Source: Neorhizobium galegae bv. officinalis (GTDB lineage Bacteria > Pseudomonadota > Alphaproteobacteria > Rhizobiales > Rhizobiaceae). Taken from it: a stretch of DNA of 64,000 nt. The DNA is taken from NCBI GenBank assembly GCA_000985875.1, contig CCRI01000011.1, forward strand, positions 62,001-126,000, in the 5' to 3' direction. This document shows, piece by piece, positions 56,010 to 64,000 of the stretch; the stretch's first letter is position 1, and every line of letters begins with the position of its first letter. The translations under genes were made by a program, and so were the position numbers. Under the pieces are notes generated by a model that had not been told where the DNA came from, searched no databases, and worked only from the letters and a program-made list of their open reading frames with translations.

Positions 56010-57302
56010 ATGGCGGAAAAGCTCATCAAGCTGCCGGATGTCGGCGAAGGTGTCGCGGAAGCCGAACTGGTGGAATGGCACGTCAATGTCGGCGACCTGG
56101 TGCGAGAGGACATGGTGCTCGCCGCCGTGATGACCGGCAAGGCGACGGTGGAGATCCCGTCGCCCGTGGATGGGGAGGTAATCTTCCGGTACGGCGAGAT
56201 CGGCGATATCATCGCCACCGGCACCGTCATCCTCAAGATCAGGATCGCGGGCGAGGGTGGCGAGACGGAGGAAGAGCCGCAGGTCAAACCGGCTGTTGCG
56301 CCCGTTGCAGCCGCCGAGCCGGCATCTGAGAAACAGGTTGAACCTCTTAAACCAAAAGCTGAGATCGCCGCATCACCGCCCGTCGCCAGACCGCTGTCCC
56401 ATCCCGTTGGAGCACCCCGCGCGGAAGGTGAAAAACCGCTGGCCCCACCGGCCGTCCGCCTTCGGGCAAAGGAGGCGGGTATCGACCTTCGGCAGTTGTC
56501 GGGCACCGGGCCGGCGGGCCGCATCACCCATGAGGATCTGGATGCTTTCCTGAGCAGCCAGGGTAGTGGTGCGACCATTACTAGCGGGCTGCAACCGAAC
56601 AAGGCGGTTCAGGAGGTCAAGGTCGTCGGCTTGCGCCGCCGCATCGCCGAGAAGATGGCGCTGTCGAAATCCCGCATTCCCCACATCACCTATGTGGAGG
56701 AGATCGACATGACCGCGCTCGAAGAGCTGCGGACCCGGATGAACGGCACCCAGAAACCCGGCCGGCCGAAACTCACCATCCTGCCGTTCCTGATGCGGGC
56801 GATGGTGAAGGCGATCGCCGAACAGCCGGGCATCAACGCGCTCTATGACGACGAGGCCGGCATCATCCGCCAATATGGCGGCGTGCATATCGGCATCGCG
56901 GCGCAGACGCCCTCGGGACTCGTCGTGCCGGTGGTCAGGCACGCCGAGGCACGCGATATCTTTGATTGCGCCCGTGAGGTGGCGCGGCTTAGCGATGCCG
57001 CCAAGAACGGCACGGCACTGCGCGAGGAACTGTCGGGCTCGACGATCACCATCAGTTCGCTCGGCGCGATGGGCGGCATCGTGTCGACGCCGGTCATCAA
57101 CCATCCGGAAGTGGCGATCATCGGCGTCAACAAGCTCGCCGTCCGGCCGCATTGGGACGGCGTGCAATTCGTGCCGCGCAAGATGATGAACCTGTCCTCC
57201 AGCTTCGATCACCGGGTGATCGACGGCTGGGATGCCGCGACATTCGTGCAGCGCCTGAAGGCGCTGATGGAGACGCCGGCGCTAATCTTCGTCGAGGAGT
57301 GA
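56010..57302 (+). CDS. bkdB: Branched-chain 2-oxoacid dehydrogenase E2 (dihydrolipoyl acyltransferase)
   Basis: This 430-residue core protein transfers the acyl group to CoA. A single lipoyl domain (1-80) has the lipoylated Lys44 in MTGKATVEIPSP. An Ala/Pro-rich linker follows, then the E3-binding domain (about 145-180, APPAVRLRAKEAGIDLRQLSGTGPAGRI is split by the linker end) and the catalytic domain ending with the active-site His in SSFDHRVIDGWDAATF. Gene position between E1 beta and E3 fits exactly. Confidence 0.94.
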   Translation: MAEKLIKLPDVGEGVAEAELVEWHVNVGDLVREDMVLAAVMTGKATVEIPSPVDGEVIFRYGEIGDIIATGTVILKIRIAGEGGETEEEPQVKPAVAPVAAAEPASEKQVEPLKPKAEIAASPPVARPLSHPVGAPRAEGEKPLAPPAVRLRAKEAGIDLRQLSGTGPAGRITHEDLDAFLSSQGSGATITSGLQPNKAVQEVKVVGLRRRIAEKMALSKSRIPHITYVEEIDMTALEELRTRMNGTQKPGRPKLTILPFLMRAMVKAIAEQPGINALYDDEAGIIRQYGGVHIGIAAQTPSGLVVPVVRHAEARDIFDCAREVARLSDAAKNGTALREELSGSTITISSLGAMGGIVSTPVINHPEVAIIGVNKLAVRPHWDGVQFVPRKMMNLSSSFDHRVIDGWDAATFVQRLKALMETPALIFVEE

Positions 57303-57317
57303 GGTGAGAAAAGAACA

Positions 57318-58715
57318 ATGAAAGAGATCACCTGCAAGCTTCTCGTCATCGGGGCCGGTCCGGGGGGCTATGTCTGCGCCATCCGGGCCGGCCAGCTGGG
57401 GGTCGACACGGTCATCGTCGAAATGGCGAAACCGGGCGGCACCTGCCTCAATATCGGCTGCATTCCGTCGAAGGCGATCATCCATGCCGCCGACGATTTC
57501 GCGAAGACCGTCGCGATGGCGGCCGGCAAAAATGCCATGGGCATCAAGGCCGACAATCCGGCCATAGACCTTGCCAAAACCATGGCCTGGAAGGACGGCA
57601 TTACCGGCCGGCTGACGCTCGGTGTTGCCGGTCTGTTGAAGAAGGCGGGCGTCAAGATCGTCGTCGGCCGAGCGAAATTCCGGGACGGCAAGACGGTCGC
57701 GGTGGAAACAGAAACCGGCGAACAGGTCATTCGCGCCGAAAATATCGTGATCGCCACGGGGTCGGCGCCGGTCGAGCTGCCGATGTTGCCGTTCGGGGGC
57801 AAGGTCGTCTCCTCCACCGGCGCATTGTCCCTGACCGAGGTGCCTGCGAGGCTGGCGGTGGTCGGCGCCGGTTATATCGGCCTTGAACTTGGGCTCGCGT
57901 TCGCCAAGCTCGGATCGAAAGTGACGATCGTTGAGGCGCTCGATCGCATCCTGCCGCTCTATGATACGCAACTCACTCAGCCTGTCGCCAAGCGGCTGGC
58001 GGCTTTGGGTGTCGAGGTCCTGCTCGGCACCAAGGTGAAGGGCCTGTCCTCGAATGGCGAGGCTCTGCTGGCCGAGACCGGCTCCGGCGAGGAACGGCGC
58101 ATCGCGGCCGACAAGATCCTCGTCACCGTCGGCCGCAAACCGGTCACCGAAGGCTGGGGCCGGGAGGAACTGGAACTGGACATGGACGGCCGGTTCCTTC
58201 GGATCGACGAACAGTGCCGCACCTCGATGCGCGGCATCTATGCGGTCGGCGACGTGACCGGCGAGCCGATGCTGGCGCATCGGGCGATGGTGCAGGGCGA
58301 GATGGTGGCGGAGATCGTTTCCGGCAAACGCCGTTCCTGGGACAAACGCGCCATTCCTGCCGTCTGCTTCACCGATCCGGAAATCGTCTCCGTGGGCCTG
58401 TCACCGGACGAGGCAAAGGCGGCGGGCCGCGAGATCAAGATCGGCCAGTTCCCGTTTTCCACCAATGGCCGGGCGATGACGCTGTCGGCGGAAGAGGGGT
58501 TCGTGCGGGTCGTGGCGCGGGCCGACAATCACCTGGTTCTCGGCATCCAGGGCGTCGGGGTGGGGATTTCCGAACTCTCGGCGGCGTTCTCGCTGGCGAT
58601 CGAGATGGGGGCGCGGCTGGAGGATATCGCCGGAACGATCCATGCCCACCCGACGCAGTCGGAGGCGTTTGCCGAGGCGACGCTGAAGGCGCTGGGGCAT
58701 GCGCTGCATATCTGA
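57318..58715 (+). CDS. lpdV: Dihydrolipoyl dehydrogenase (E3) of the branched-chain complex
   Basis: This 465-residue FAD/NAD disulfide oxidoreductase has the FAD loop IGAGPGGYVCA (11-21), the redox pair Cys43 and Cys48 in GGTCLNIGCIPSK, and the NAD loop VVGAGYIGLELG near 178. The catalytic His-Glu is in HAHPTQSEAF near the C-terminus. It regenerates the lipoyl group of E2. It is 15 bp after bkdB and ends the operon. At least one more E3 for other complexes is expected elsewhere. Confidence 0.95.
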   Translation: MKEITCKLLVIGAGPGGYVCAIRAGQLGVDTVIVEMAKPGGTCLNIGCIPSKAIIHAADDFAKTVAMAAGKNAMGIKADNPAIDLAKTMAWKDGITGRLTLGVAGLLKKAGVKIVVGRAKFRDGKTVAVETETGEQVIRAENIVIATGSAPVELPMLPFGGKVVSSTGALSLTEVPARLAVVGAGYIGLELGLAFAKLGSKVTIVEALDRILPLYDTQLTQPVAKRLAALGVEVLLGTKVKGLSSNGEALLAETGSGEERRIAADKILVTVGRKPVTEGWGREELELDMDGRFLRIDEQCRTSMRGIYAVGDVTGEPMLAHRAMVQGEMVAEIVSGKRRSWDKRAIPAVCFTDPEIVSVGLSPDEAKAAGREIKIGQFPFSTNGRAMTLSAEEGFVRVVARADNHLVLGIQGVGVGISELSAAFSLAIEMGARLEDIAGTIHAHPTQSEAFAEATLKALGHALHI

Positions 58716-58784
58716 GCGTATCGGCACCAAGTCGCCGTGGACACCCGGATCACCGCAGGCTACTCGAGGGTTGAAGGGGAGGCG

Positions 58785-59138
58785 ATGATGAAGAAACTGC
58801 TTGCGATATGCTTCTCGTGCATGCTTGTGCCGGCAGCGGCGCTTGCCGAAACGCGTTGCGGCTGGCTGATCAATCCGACGCCCCGCAACTGGACGCTGGT
58901 TGATGCCCAGAATGAATGGCTGATCATGCTTCAGGGCGGCTATGAAGCCAAAGGCATGGACAAGATCAAGGACATGGCCGAGGGCGAGCATGTGACCATA
59001 AACTACAGTCATGGCTACGCCTGCTTCTGCATGAACGTTTCGAGCGACAAGGACGGAAGCATCAAGCAGATTTTCTCCACCCGTCAGCTGCCCCTTTCAA
59101 AATGCCGACGCGATCCTGCACTCAGCGAGCCTAGATGA
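58785..59138 (+). CDS. Secreted DUF4087-type protein
   Basis: This 117-residue protein has a signal peptide MMKKLLAICFSCMLVPAAALA. The mature part starts ETRCGWLINPTPRNWTLVDAQNEWLIMLQGG and has C-F-C near the centre (YACFCMNV), which matches the DUF4087 layout. It is probably periplasmic with a disulfide. GAAGGGGAGGCG precedes the start. Function is unknown; it is probably not part of the bkd operon. Confidence 0.75.
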   Translation: MMKKLLAICFSCMLVPAAALAETRCGWLINPTPRNWTLVDAQNEWLIMLQGGYEAKGMDKIKDMAEGEHVTINYSHGYACFCMNVSSDKDGSIKQIFSTRQLPLSKCRRDPALSEPR

Positions 59139-59194
59139 ACAATTAGGCTTCCCGCCCGGTGTCCCGTCCAGAGGCGTTTGGTTCCGACAACGGC

Positions 59195-59950
59195 CTAAAG
59201 CTCGAGCAGCGCATACGGCTTCCCGGTCGGCTTCTCGATATGCGAGGCTACGTTGTAGACAGGGGCGCCGCCCGGCGTCCTGCCTTCGTAGGTACCCCGA
59301 TGCGCGTGGCCATGAACCACGGCTTTCACCGGAAACCGGTCGATGGTTTCGGCCAGCCGTGAAGAACCGAGGAACGGATAGATCTCCTCCGGTTCGCCGA
59401 CCACGGTCTCGCGGATCGGCGCGTAATGCAGCACCACCATGGCCCGCTCCGAGCGCACCTGGCGCAGTGCGTTTTCCAGCCGCATCGTTTCCTCGACGCT
59501 TTCGGTCACCATCGCCTTGATCGCCGGCTCGCCGAAGGAGCCGAGCATGTGGCGGCCGAAGCCGCCGGCAAAGCCCTTGGCGCCGGCGAACCCGACGCCG
59601 TTGATCTCGACCGCCTGGCCTTCCAGCAGGTGGATGCCGGCCTCCTTCAGGATATGGGTGACTTCCTCGACGCAGCCGCATTCGTAATCGTGGTTGCCGA
59701 GCACGCCCACGATCGGGATGGAGCAGGCGCGCAGGTCGGAAGCCAGGATTTCCGCTTCCCTGACCTTGCCGAGGTCGGTGAGGTCGCCGGTCAGGACGAG
59801 GATATCGGCAGCCTGGGAAATCTCGGTGAACAGTTCCTTGTAGGACACCGTTCCGTGTTCCTTGACATGCAGGTCGCCCATGGCGGCGATCCTGAGCTTG
59901 CCGTTTGCTTTCCTGGCGGCGTCGTTCTTCGCGTCGGTCGCTTTGCTCAC
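59195..59950 (-). CDS. Metallophosphoesterase coupled to a nucleotidyltransferase-like gene
   Basis: This 251-residue cytoplasmic calcineurin-type phosphoesterase has DLH at 26-28, GDLTDLG at 55-61, GNHDYE at 85-90, a His in VLHYAP and HGHAHRGT near 215. Metal ligands are complete. The GTG start at 59950 overlaps the upstream gene's stop as GTGA, so translation is coupled. No signal peptide is seen. The substrate is unknown; cyclic nucleotides or RNA ends would fit its partner, but that is inference. Confidence 0.82.
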   Translation of the reverse strand: MSKATDAKNDAARKANGKLRIAAMGDLHVKEHGTVSYKELFTEISQAADILVLTGDLTDLGKVREAEILASDLRACSIPIVGVLGNHDYECGCVEEVTHILKEAGIHLLEGQAVEINGVGFAGAKGFAGGFGRHMLGSFGEPAIKAMVTESVEETMRLENALRQVRSERAMVVLHYAPIRETVVGEPEEIYPFLGSSRLAETIDRFPVKAVVHGHAHRGTYEGRTPGGAPVYNVASHIEKPTGKPYALLEL

Positions 59951-60816
59951 GCCAAGCCTCCCTGGGCCATTTCCTCTTCGACGCCGTCGCGAAGGTCGCC
60001 TTCGCCGCCCACATCGGCAAACCCCCATTCCTTGACGTCGATCTCGAAATCCACCCGGCTGAACATGCGGCCGCGGCAGATCTTCATCTGGGGCAGCGGC
60101 AGTTCGCGCTGCGCCTTCAACCGGTCGAGCAACTCGTCCAGCAACCAGTCCGGCACCTTGTCGCGCTCGGTCGGGTAGATCCAGCGAAAGTTCAGGAGGT
60201 GGATCAGCAGCACTTCCCAGTGCACTTCCATATGGTTCAGCAGCCGCTCCCAGTCGATCTGGTCGTGGGCGCGCAGGATCATATGGACGATATCGCCGCC
60301 GTCATAGCGGTGGCGAAGCTGGACGAAACATTTCGACCAGATGAGCTCGGTCGGCGCGATGATTCGCACCTTGTGGCCGTTCATCTCGATCTGGCGGGCG
60401 TTTTCGAACCAGGCGTCGCTGATTGGCATGGTGCCGTTCGAGGCGGCGAAGATGACGTCGAAGAAATGCCGGCCCTTCTTGACCTTGCCGAGCCAGCGGT
60501 CGTCCTCCACCTCGATATGATAACCCTTGTCCTTGAAGTGCGCGAGGATGCGGGCGTAGTCGCCGGCCTTGCAGAAGATGTCGAGGTCCTTCGTCTGGCG
60601 GGTGATGCCCGTATAGGCGCTGATGGCGAACGTGCCGGCGAGCAGGAACGGGATATGGCAGTTGGCGAGGTCCTCGACCGCCTCGGCGACAAAGGCCTCT
60701 GAATCCGCGTCGGCAAGCGTCGGCGCGGCCTTCACTTCCATCCCCGGCATGGTGTCGACCGGATGGGTGGCCTTCTCCCTCGGCAGGTTCTGCGCGGCAT
60801 TCGCTTCAGCATTCAT
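59947..60816 (-). CDS. Nucleotidyltransferase-fold protein
   Basis: This 289-residue protein has an N-terminal disordered segment (1-35), then LLAGTFAISAYTGITRQTKDLDIF. That is the G-S-like loop (Gly61-Thr62-Phe63) and DLD at 77-79 of polymerase-beta-type nucleotidyltransferases. VDFEIDVKEWGFADVG is near the C-terminus. The usual GS motif reads GTF here, so catalysis is uncertain. It could be a MNT/AbiEii-like enzyme. It is translated together with the downstream phosphoesterase. Confidence 0.75.
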   Translation of the reverse strand: MNAEANAAQNLPREKATHPVDTMPGMEVKAAPTLADADSEAFVAEAVEDLANCHIPFLLAGTFAISAYTGITRQTKDLDIFCKAGDYARILAHFKDKGYHIEVEDDRWLGKVKKGRHFFDVIFAASNGTMPISDAWFENARQIEMNGHKVRIIAPTELIWSKCFVQLRHRYDGGDIVHMILRAHDQIDWERLLNHMEVHWEVLLIHLLNFRWIYPTERDKVPDWLLDELLDRLKAQRELPLPQMKICRGRMFSRVDFEIDVKEWGFADVGGEGDLRDGVEEEMAQGGLA

Positions 60817-60982
60817 CGAGGATCTCCGAATCTTGAACTCGCGCAGAGGAACACCCGGACATGCCGGGAGGTTCCGCTTCGTGTCGTTTTAGAGATATGG
60901 GCTGTGTCAGCGTTCGGGATTGTCGGGGAACCAAAGCCGCGATTGGCTGTTGGATCTGGCGTGAAAACTCGAGGAGGCAGAT

Positions 60983-61171
60983 ATGCCAGCGAAATCCAAA
61001 GCACAGCAGAAGGCGGCCGGTGCCGCACTTGCCGCCAAGCGCGGCGACATCAAGAAGGGTGAACTCAAGGGTGCTTCGAAGGGCATGGAAAAGTCCATGA
61101 GCGAAAAGCAGCTCGAAGACTTCGCCTCGACCAAGCGCAGGGGCAAGCCGGATCACGTCTCCCATCATTGA
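60983..61171 (+). CDS. DUF3008 small basic protein
   Basis: This 62-residue highly charged protein starts MPAKSKAQQKAAGAALAAKRG and contains LKGASKGMEKSMSEKQLEDFA, the DUF3008 signature. Small stress-related proteins of this type are common in Alphaproteobacteria. GAGGAGGC lies upstream. It is not obviously linked to neighbours. Confidence 0.88.
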   Translation: MPAKSKAQQKAAGAALAAKRGDIKKGELKGASKGMEKSMSEKQLEDFASTKRRGKPDHVSHH

Positions 61172-61284
61172 CGAGATGCCCGATTTGCCGAGACGCCCCG
61201 ATCGGGCTTCCGGTCCGAGACCGGAACTTCGCGGAGAGACGGGCGTTCTGCGGACGCTCGTCTTTTCGTGGAGGAGGAAAAGCC

Positions 61285-61515
61285 ATGCCGCCTGAAGAAC
61301 TCGATACGACACTGACCGCCCTGCCGCTGAGGAGCGGCGTCTATATTCCCGATGACCTGATGGAAGACTGGTTTGCGCCCGGCACGGGCATGAAGCCGGT
61401 GAGCGACGCCGCCTTGAAGGCGGCTGAGGCCTATGGACGCCGCTTCGAATGCGAGTTCAAATATTATCCGGAGCGGATGGAAGGCGTTTTCTGGAAATGG
61501 GTGCCGGCCCTTTAG
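61285..61515 (+). CDS. Small soluble protein of unknown function
   Basis: This 76-residue protein (MPPEELDTTLTALPLRSGVY, IPDDLMEDWFAPG, ending FECEFKYYPERMEGVFWKWV) has a very good ribosome site GGAGGAGGAAAAG before ATG 61285. The open frame upstream of this start is not used because of that site. The family is not recognised. Confidence 0.7.
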   Translation: MPPEELDTTLTALPLRSGVYIPDDLMEDWFAPGTGMKPVSDAALKAAEAYGRRFECEFKYYPERMEGVFWKWVPAL

Positions 61516-61809
61516 CACCCTTTCGGGCCTCGACGAGACCTGAAAGTCGATGAGGCGCGCCGCGCCGCTAAGATCGCTCTCCTAGCCTCGGGCAAGCGAC
61601 CGGTCCGCCTATTTGGCGCGGCGGCGCCTCATTCAATGACAATCACCTCAAGCAGTGGCACGTGGCTGAAACGATCGGGACGCAGCCGCCAGACCGCTTT
61701 GCAAGGCCTGCCATGACAGCGAAATGCATGAGAAAATGAAAGGTTCCGGAAAATGATTCGGACGGTTGTTTTTCGCCCGAATCACCAAAACTCACGTAAC
61801 CGCCATTGC
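61516..61809. other. Gene-free stretch between a small protein gene and hutX
   Basis: No convincing gene, palindrome or terminator is seen in these 294 bp, apart from weak stem potential near 61523-61550. It lies between convergent genes. Confidence 0.5.
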
Positions 61810-62328
61810 TCAAGCGTAACTGTCGCGCAGTGCTTCGAACTTCTGAAGCTGCTCGGCGATCAGTTCGCGGGCGGCATCGCGCTTGACGAAGACCTTGAAC
61901 ATCGCCGAACCCTTGGCGTTCATGAACCAGACCGAACAAGAACGGCGGCCGTGGAAGGCACGGTCGACGAAGGTCACGGAGGCGCAGTTCTCCTTCTTGA
62001 TATGACCGCCGATCGGGCTGTCGCCATGGATGTTGAACCAGCCATGGCCTTCCGAACCCATCGGCAGGCTGCCTTCGGCTTCCAGCACGATGTCTTCGGT
62101 ATGGACGATGAACAGCACCTCGCCCCAGGTGGTCATCTCGGCCCAGATATCCGCGAATTTCTCCTTGTCGGCGATAACCGCCGCGCCCTTGGGCAGGATT
62201 TCGAGGATCTCGGCGGGCGTCACGTCGGCATTGGCGGCGATCGCCTCGACGACGCCGTCGGGCTTCTCTGCAAGAGCGGCGAGAGCCCGTTCGCGACGGT
62301 CCGGCTTGATTTCGGGAACGGCGTTCAT
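61810..62328 (-). CDS. hutX: Heme utilisation protein HutX-like
   Basis: This 172-residue protein has the HutX/HuvX pattern: DGVVEAIAANADVTPAEILEILPKG, then WAEMTTWGEVLFIVHTEDIVLEAEG and GWFNIHGDSPIGGHI, with SVWFMNAKGSAMFKVFV at the end. HutX stores or carries cytoplasmic heme delivered by the transport system and passes it to a degrading enzyme. ATG 62328 is preferred. It follows the monooxygenase-like gene by 7 bp as one operon, divergent from hmuT. Iron control is expected but no classical operator is obvious. Confidence 0.9.
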   Translation of the reverse strand: MNAVPEIKPDRRERALAALAEKPDGVVEAIAANADVTPAEILEILPKGAAVIADKEKFADIWAEMTTWGEVLFIVHTEDIVLEAEGSLPMGSEGHGWFNIHGDSPIGGHIKKENCASVTFVDRAFHGRRSCSVWFMNAKGSAMFKVFVKRDAARELIAEQLQKFEALRDSYA

Positions 62329-62335
62329 CAGGACC

Positions 62336-62683
62336 TCAAGCGGCAGCGTCGGCGCGCACGCCGTTCTTGTCTTCATGGATGATCACTTCGAAACCTTCGA
62401 AATGCGGACCGGAGAGGTATTCAACCTTGGCGCGGTTGTTGCCGGCATTCGCGTGCGCCGCGCGGAACTGTTCCGACTTCGTCCAGGCCTGGAAATCCTC
62501 GAAGGTTTCCCACACGGTATGGGATGCGTAGAGGGTGTGATCCTCCGCCTTCGGGCCCTTGAGCATGTGGAATTCCACATAACCGGGCAGCTCAGCGAGG
62601 CGGCCCTGGCGGCCGCGCCAGATGGCTTCGAACGCTTCTTCATAGCCCGGCACGACGCGGAATCGGTTCATCGCGATATACAT
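62336..62683 (-). CDS. HmuQ/IsdG-like antibiotic-biosynthesis-monooxygenase-fold heme oxygenase
   Basis: This 115-residue ABM-fold protein has the residues used for heme in the IsdG/HmuQ group in the right places: Asn6 in MYIAMNRFRV, Trp near 67 in FQAWTKS and His near 76 in FRAAHAN. Rhizobial HmuQ/HmuD degrade heme to release iron. It is the first gene of the minus-strand pair with hutX, which supports the role. A name is withheld because family and context, not a unique feature, support it. Confidence 0.82.
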   Translation of the reverse strand: MYIAMNRFRVVPGYEEAFEAIWRGRQGRLAELPGYVEFHMLKGPKAEDHTLYASHTVWETFEDFQAWTKSEQFRAAHANAGNNRAKVEYLSGPHFEGFEVIIHEDKNGVRADAAA

Positions 62684-62755
62684 GAATTGTCCCTCACTTA
62701 AAGTTTCACTTTCGGCTCAAGATATATGCGGCCGGTCCCCTTGAAAAGCCTAAAA

Positions 62756-62778
62756 AACTTGCGTAGTCAACTCAAGTT
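62756..62778. promoter_or_regulatory. Inverted repeat in the hmuT/heme-oxygenase divergent promoter region
   Basis: AACTTG at 62756-62761 and CAAGTT at 62773-62778 are perfect 6-bp inverted repeats with an 11-bp spacer, centred between the two divergent genes (62684-62845). A second compact hairpin, GCCTGC-TCGG-GCAGGC (62815-62830), lies in the hmuT leader. Neither fits the RirA or Irr consensus I know. A regulator site is only suggested. Confidence 0.4.
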
Positions 62779-62845
62779 ATCGCCGCCGCGAGGCGGACCA
62801 AAGGCATTTTACGCGCCTGCTCGGGCAGGCAAGGGGTTGAGTATC

Positions 62846-63730
62846 ATGGGGTCTTTCTTCACCTTCAGACGGCTTTTCGCGACCGTTCTCCTCGGCACCG
62901 GTCTCGTCGCGGGCGTTGCCTCTGCATCCGACAAGGGCAATCCGGAGGCCAAGCGGATCGTCTCCATCGGCGGCACGATCACCGAGATCCTTTATGCGCT
63001 CGGCGCCGAGGACCGGATCGTAGCACGGGACTCGACGAGCTTCTATCCGGATGCGGCCACTTCCAAGCCTGATGTCGGTTACTTGCGCGCCCTGTCCGCG
63101 GAGGGCATTCTCGGCCAGAAGCCTGATCTGATCCTGATGGAGGAGGGTTCCGGCCCGCCGCCGGTTCTCGAAATCCTGAAAGCCAGCGAAGTGCCGATGG
63201 TGGTCATCCCGACGCCGCCGAAGGTGGACGCGATCGGCAGGAAGATCCGCGACGTGGGTGCGGCCGTCGGACTTTCCGACAAGGCCGAGGCGCTTGCCGT
63301 CAAGACGGAAGAGGGGCTGAAGAAGCTTGCCACCGACGTTGCCAAGATCCCCGGCCCGAAAAAGAAGGTTCTGTTCGTGCTGTCGCTGGCGAATGGCCGC
63401 GTCATGGCCGGCGGCGCCGATACCGAAGCCGGTGCGGTGATCGAAATGGCCGGCGGTATCAATGCCGCGCCGACGATCAACGGCTACAAGCCGCTCGCCG
63501 ACGAAGCCGTCATCGCCACGAAGCCGGATGTCGTGCTTTCCATGTCACGCGGCGACCACACGATCACGCCGGAACAGGTTTTCGCAATACCGTCGATGCA
63601 GACGACGCCGGCTGCCGCCAGCAAGGCGCTGGTCACCATGGATGGCCTGCTGCTGCTCGGTTTCGGGCCGCGCACCCCGGAGGCGGCCCGCGCGCTTGCC
63701 GCCCGGATCTATCCCGGAGCGATCAACTGA
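62846..63730 (+). CDS. hmuT: Heme ABC transporter substrate-binding protein HmuT
   Basis: This 294-residue periplasmic heme-binding protein has a signal peptide ending AGVASA. RIVSIGGTITEILYALGAEDRIVARDST is typical of heme-type binding proteins with the Tyr/His region around SFYPDAA. GRVMAGGADTEAGAVIEMAGG and PDVVLSMSRGDHTITPEQ are further family blocks. ATG 62846 (MGSFFTFRR) gives the signal peptide; earlier starts do not. hmuU overlaps its stop. hmuS, usually before hmuT in rhizobia, is absent here. Confidence 0.92.
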   Translation: MGSFFTFRRLFATVLLGTGLVAGVASASDKGNPEAKRIVSIGGTITEILYALGAEDRIVARDSTSFYPDAATSKPDVGYLRALSAEGILGQKPDLILMEEGSGPPPVLEILKASEVPMVVIPTPPKVDAIGRKIRDVGAAVGLSDKAEALAVKTEEGLKKLATDVAKIPGPKKKVLFVLSLANGRVMAGGADTEAGAVIEMAGGINAAPTINGYKPLADEAVIATKPDVVLSMSRGDHTITPEQVFAIPSMQTTPAAASKALVTMDGLLLLGFGPRTPEAARALAARIYPGAIN

Positions 63731-64000
63731 TGATGAAGGCGCTGGCGATGCCCTTCCGCGTTGCTGCCGATGGAGACCGGACGCGGCAAGGCGTCGTCGT
63801 GCTTCTCCTGCTGGCGGTGATGCTGTTTGCCGCCTGCCTGCTTTCGCTCGGCATCGGCCCGACGGGCGTCGGCCTGCGGGATCTCTGGACCTATGCGACC
63901 GGCGACAGCGCCAGCCTTTCGACCCAGGATCGGGTGATCCTCGAGGCGGTGCGCCTGCCCCGCACCGCGCTTGGCCTTCTGGTCGGTGCCGGGCTTGCCG
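63730..64000 (+). CDS. hmuU: Heme ABC transporter permease HmuU, cut by window end
   Basis: ATG 63730 overlaps the hmuT TGA as TGATG. The visible 90 residues have one membrane helix (VVVLLLLAVMLFAACLLSLGIG) and the FecCD-family stretch RLPRTALGLLVGAGLA, the start of the second segment. It is the permease partner of HmuT and should be followed by the ATPase hmuV outside the window. Confidence 0.9.
   Translation, partial: MMKALAMPFRVAADGDRTRQGVVVLLLLAVMLFAACLLSLGIGPTGVGLRDLWTYATGDSASLSTQDRVILEAVRLPRTALGLLVGAGLA

Overview
The window is a high-G+C, gene-dense chromosomal segment from an alphaproteobacterium, almost certainly a member of the Rhizobiaceae (Rhizobium/Agrobacterium/Ensifer relatives). 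The evidence is the ruvAB, tol-pal-tilS-ftsH-glmM and serC-serA orders, the sqdBDC sulfolipid operon, a chemoreceptor ending in DWEEF, a RopB-like outer membrane protein, RIME-type palindromic repeats and a serC-type leader RNA. The genus cannot be fixed from this sequence alone.

Layout. 1-4.7 kb: ruvA and ruvB separated by an AbrB/VapC toxin-antitoxin pair, with the tail of a second PIN toxin just upstream of ruvA; then a Tat-exported metallophosphoesterase, a NUDIX hydrolase and two small soluble proteins. 4.7-7.8 kb (minus strand): sqdB-sqdD-sqdC for sulfoquinovosyl diacylglycerol, with a RIME repeat between sqdB and sqdD. 8-20.2 kb: ybgC, an LprI-like secreted protein on the other strand, then tolQ-tolR-tolA-tolB-pal-cpoB-tilS-ftsH-glmM, an envelope and housekeeping run punctuated by clear terminators. 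20.3-27.8 kb: chemoreceptor, outer membrane protein with a candidate CtrA box, serC and serA, and a convergent stand-alone alanyl-tRNA-synthetase-like protein. 28-32.8 kb: Tim44-like protein, DUF1810, MscS channel, glyoxalase-fold protein, mnmA and tRNA-Met(CAT).

The main accessory region starts at the tRNA. A frameshifted remnant of a large serine recombinase abuts its 3' end. It is followed by a lower-G+C membrane/GNAT-like orphan and an autotransporter with an 11-bp G:C homopolymer at its 5' end. From 37.2 to 41.7 kb (minus strand) lie an AraC-type regulator, a SsuD-like flavin monooxygenase, an SDR-fold protein lacking the catalytic residues, and an amidase. From 41.8 to 47 kb are small envelope and stress genes, a type II NADH dehydrogenase and two tandem 24-residue membrane microproteins. 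From 47 to 51.4 kb is treZ-treY (trehalose from maltodextrin).

From 51.6 to 58.7 kb an acyl-CoA dehydrogenase, an SDR dehydrogenase and a complete branched-chain 2-oxoacid dehydrogenase complex (E1a, E1b, E2, E3) form a branched-chain amino-acid degradation unit, with a second RIME-type repeat between the E1 genes. The last 5 kb hold a translationally coupled metallophosphoesterase/nucleotidyltransferase pair, small proteins, and a divergent heme-acquisition locus (hutX and a heme-monooxygenase-like gene on minus, hmuT-hmuU on plus; hmuU runs off the window).

Nothing here is a proven new system. The items I would look at first are the toxin-antitoxin genes embedded in the ruv operon, the AlaRS-like orphan beside the serine genes, the tandem microproteins, the homopolymer before the autotransporter, the SDR without catalytic residues, and the NTase/phosphoesterase pair.
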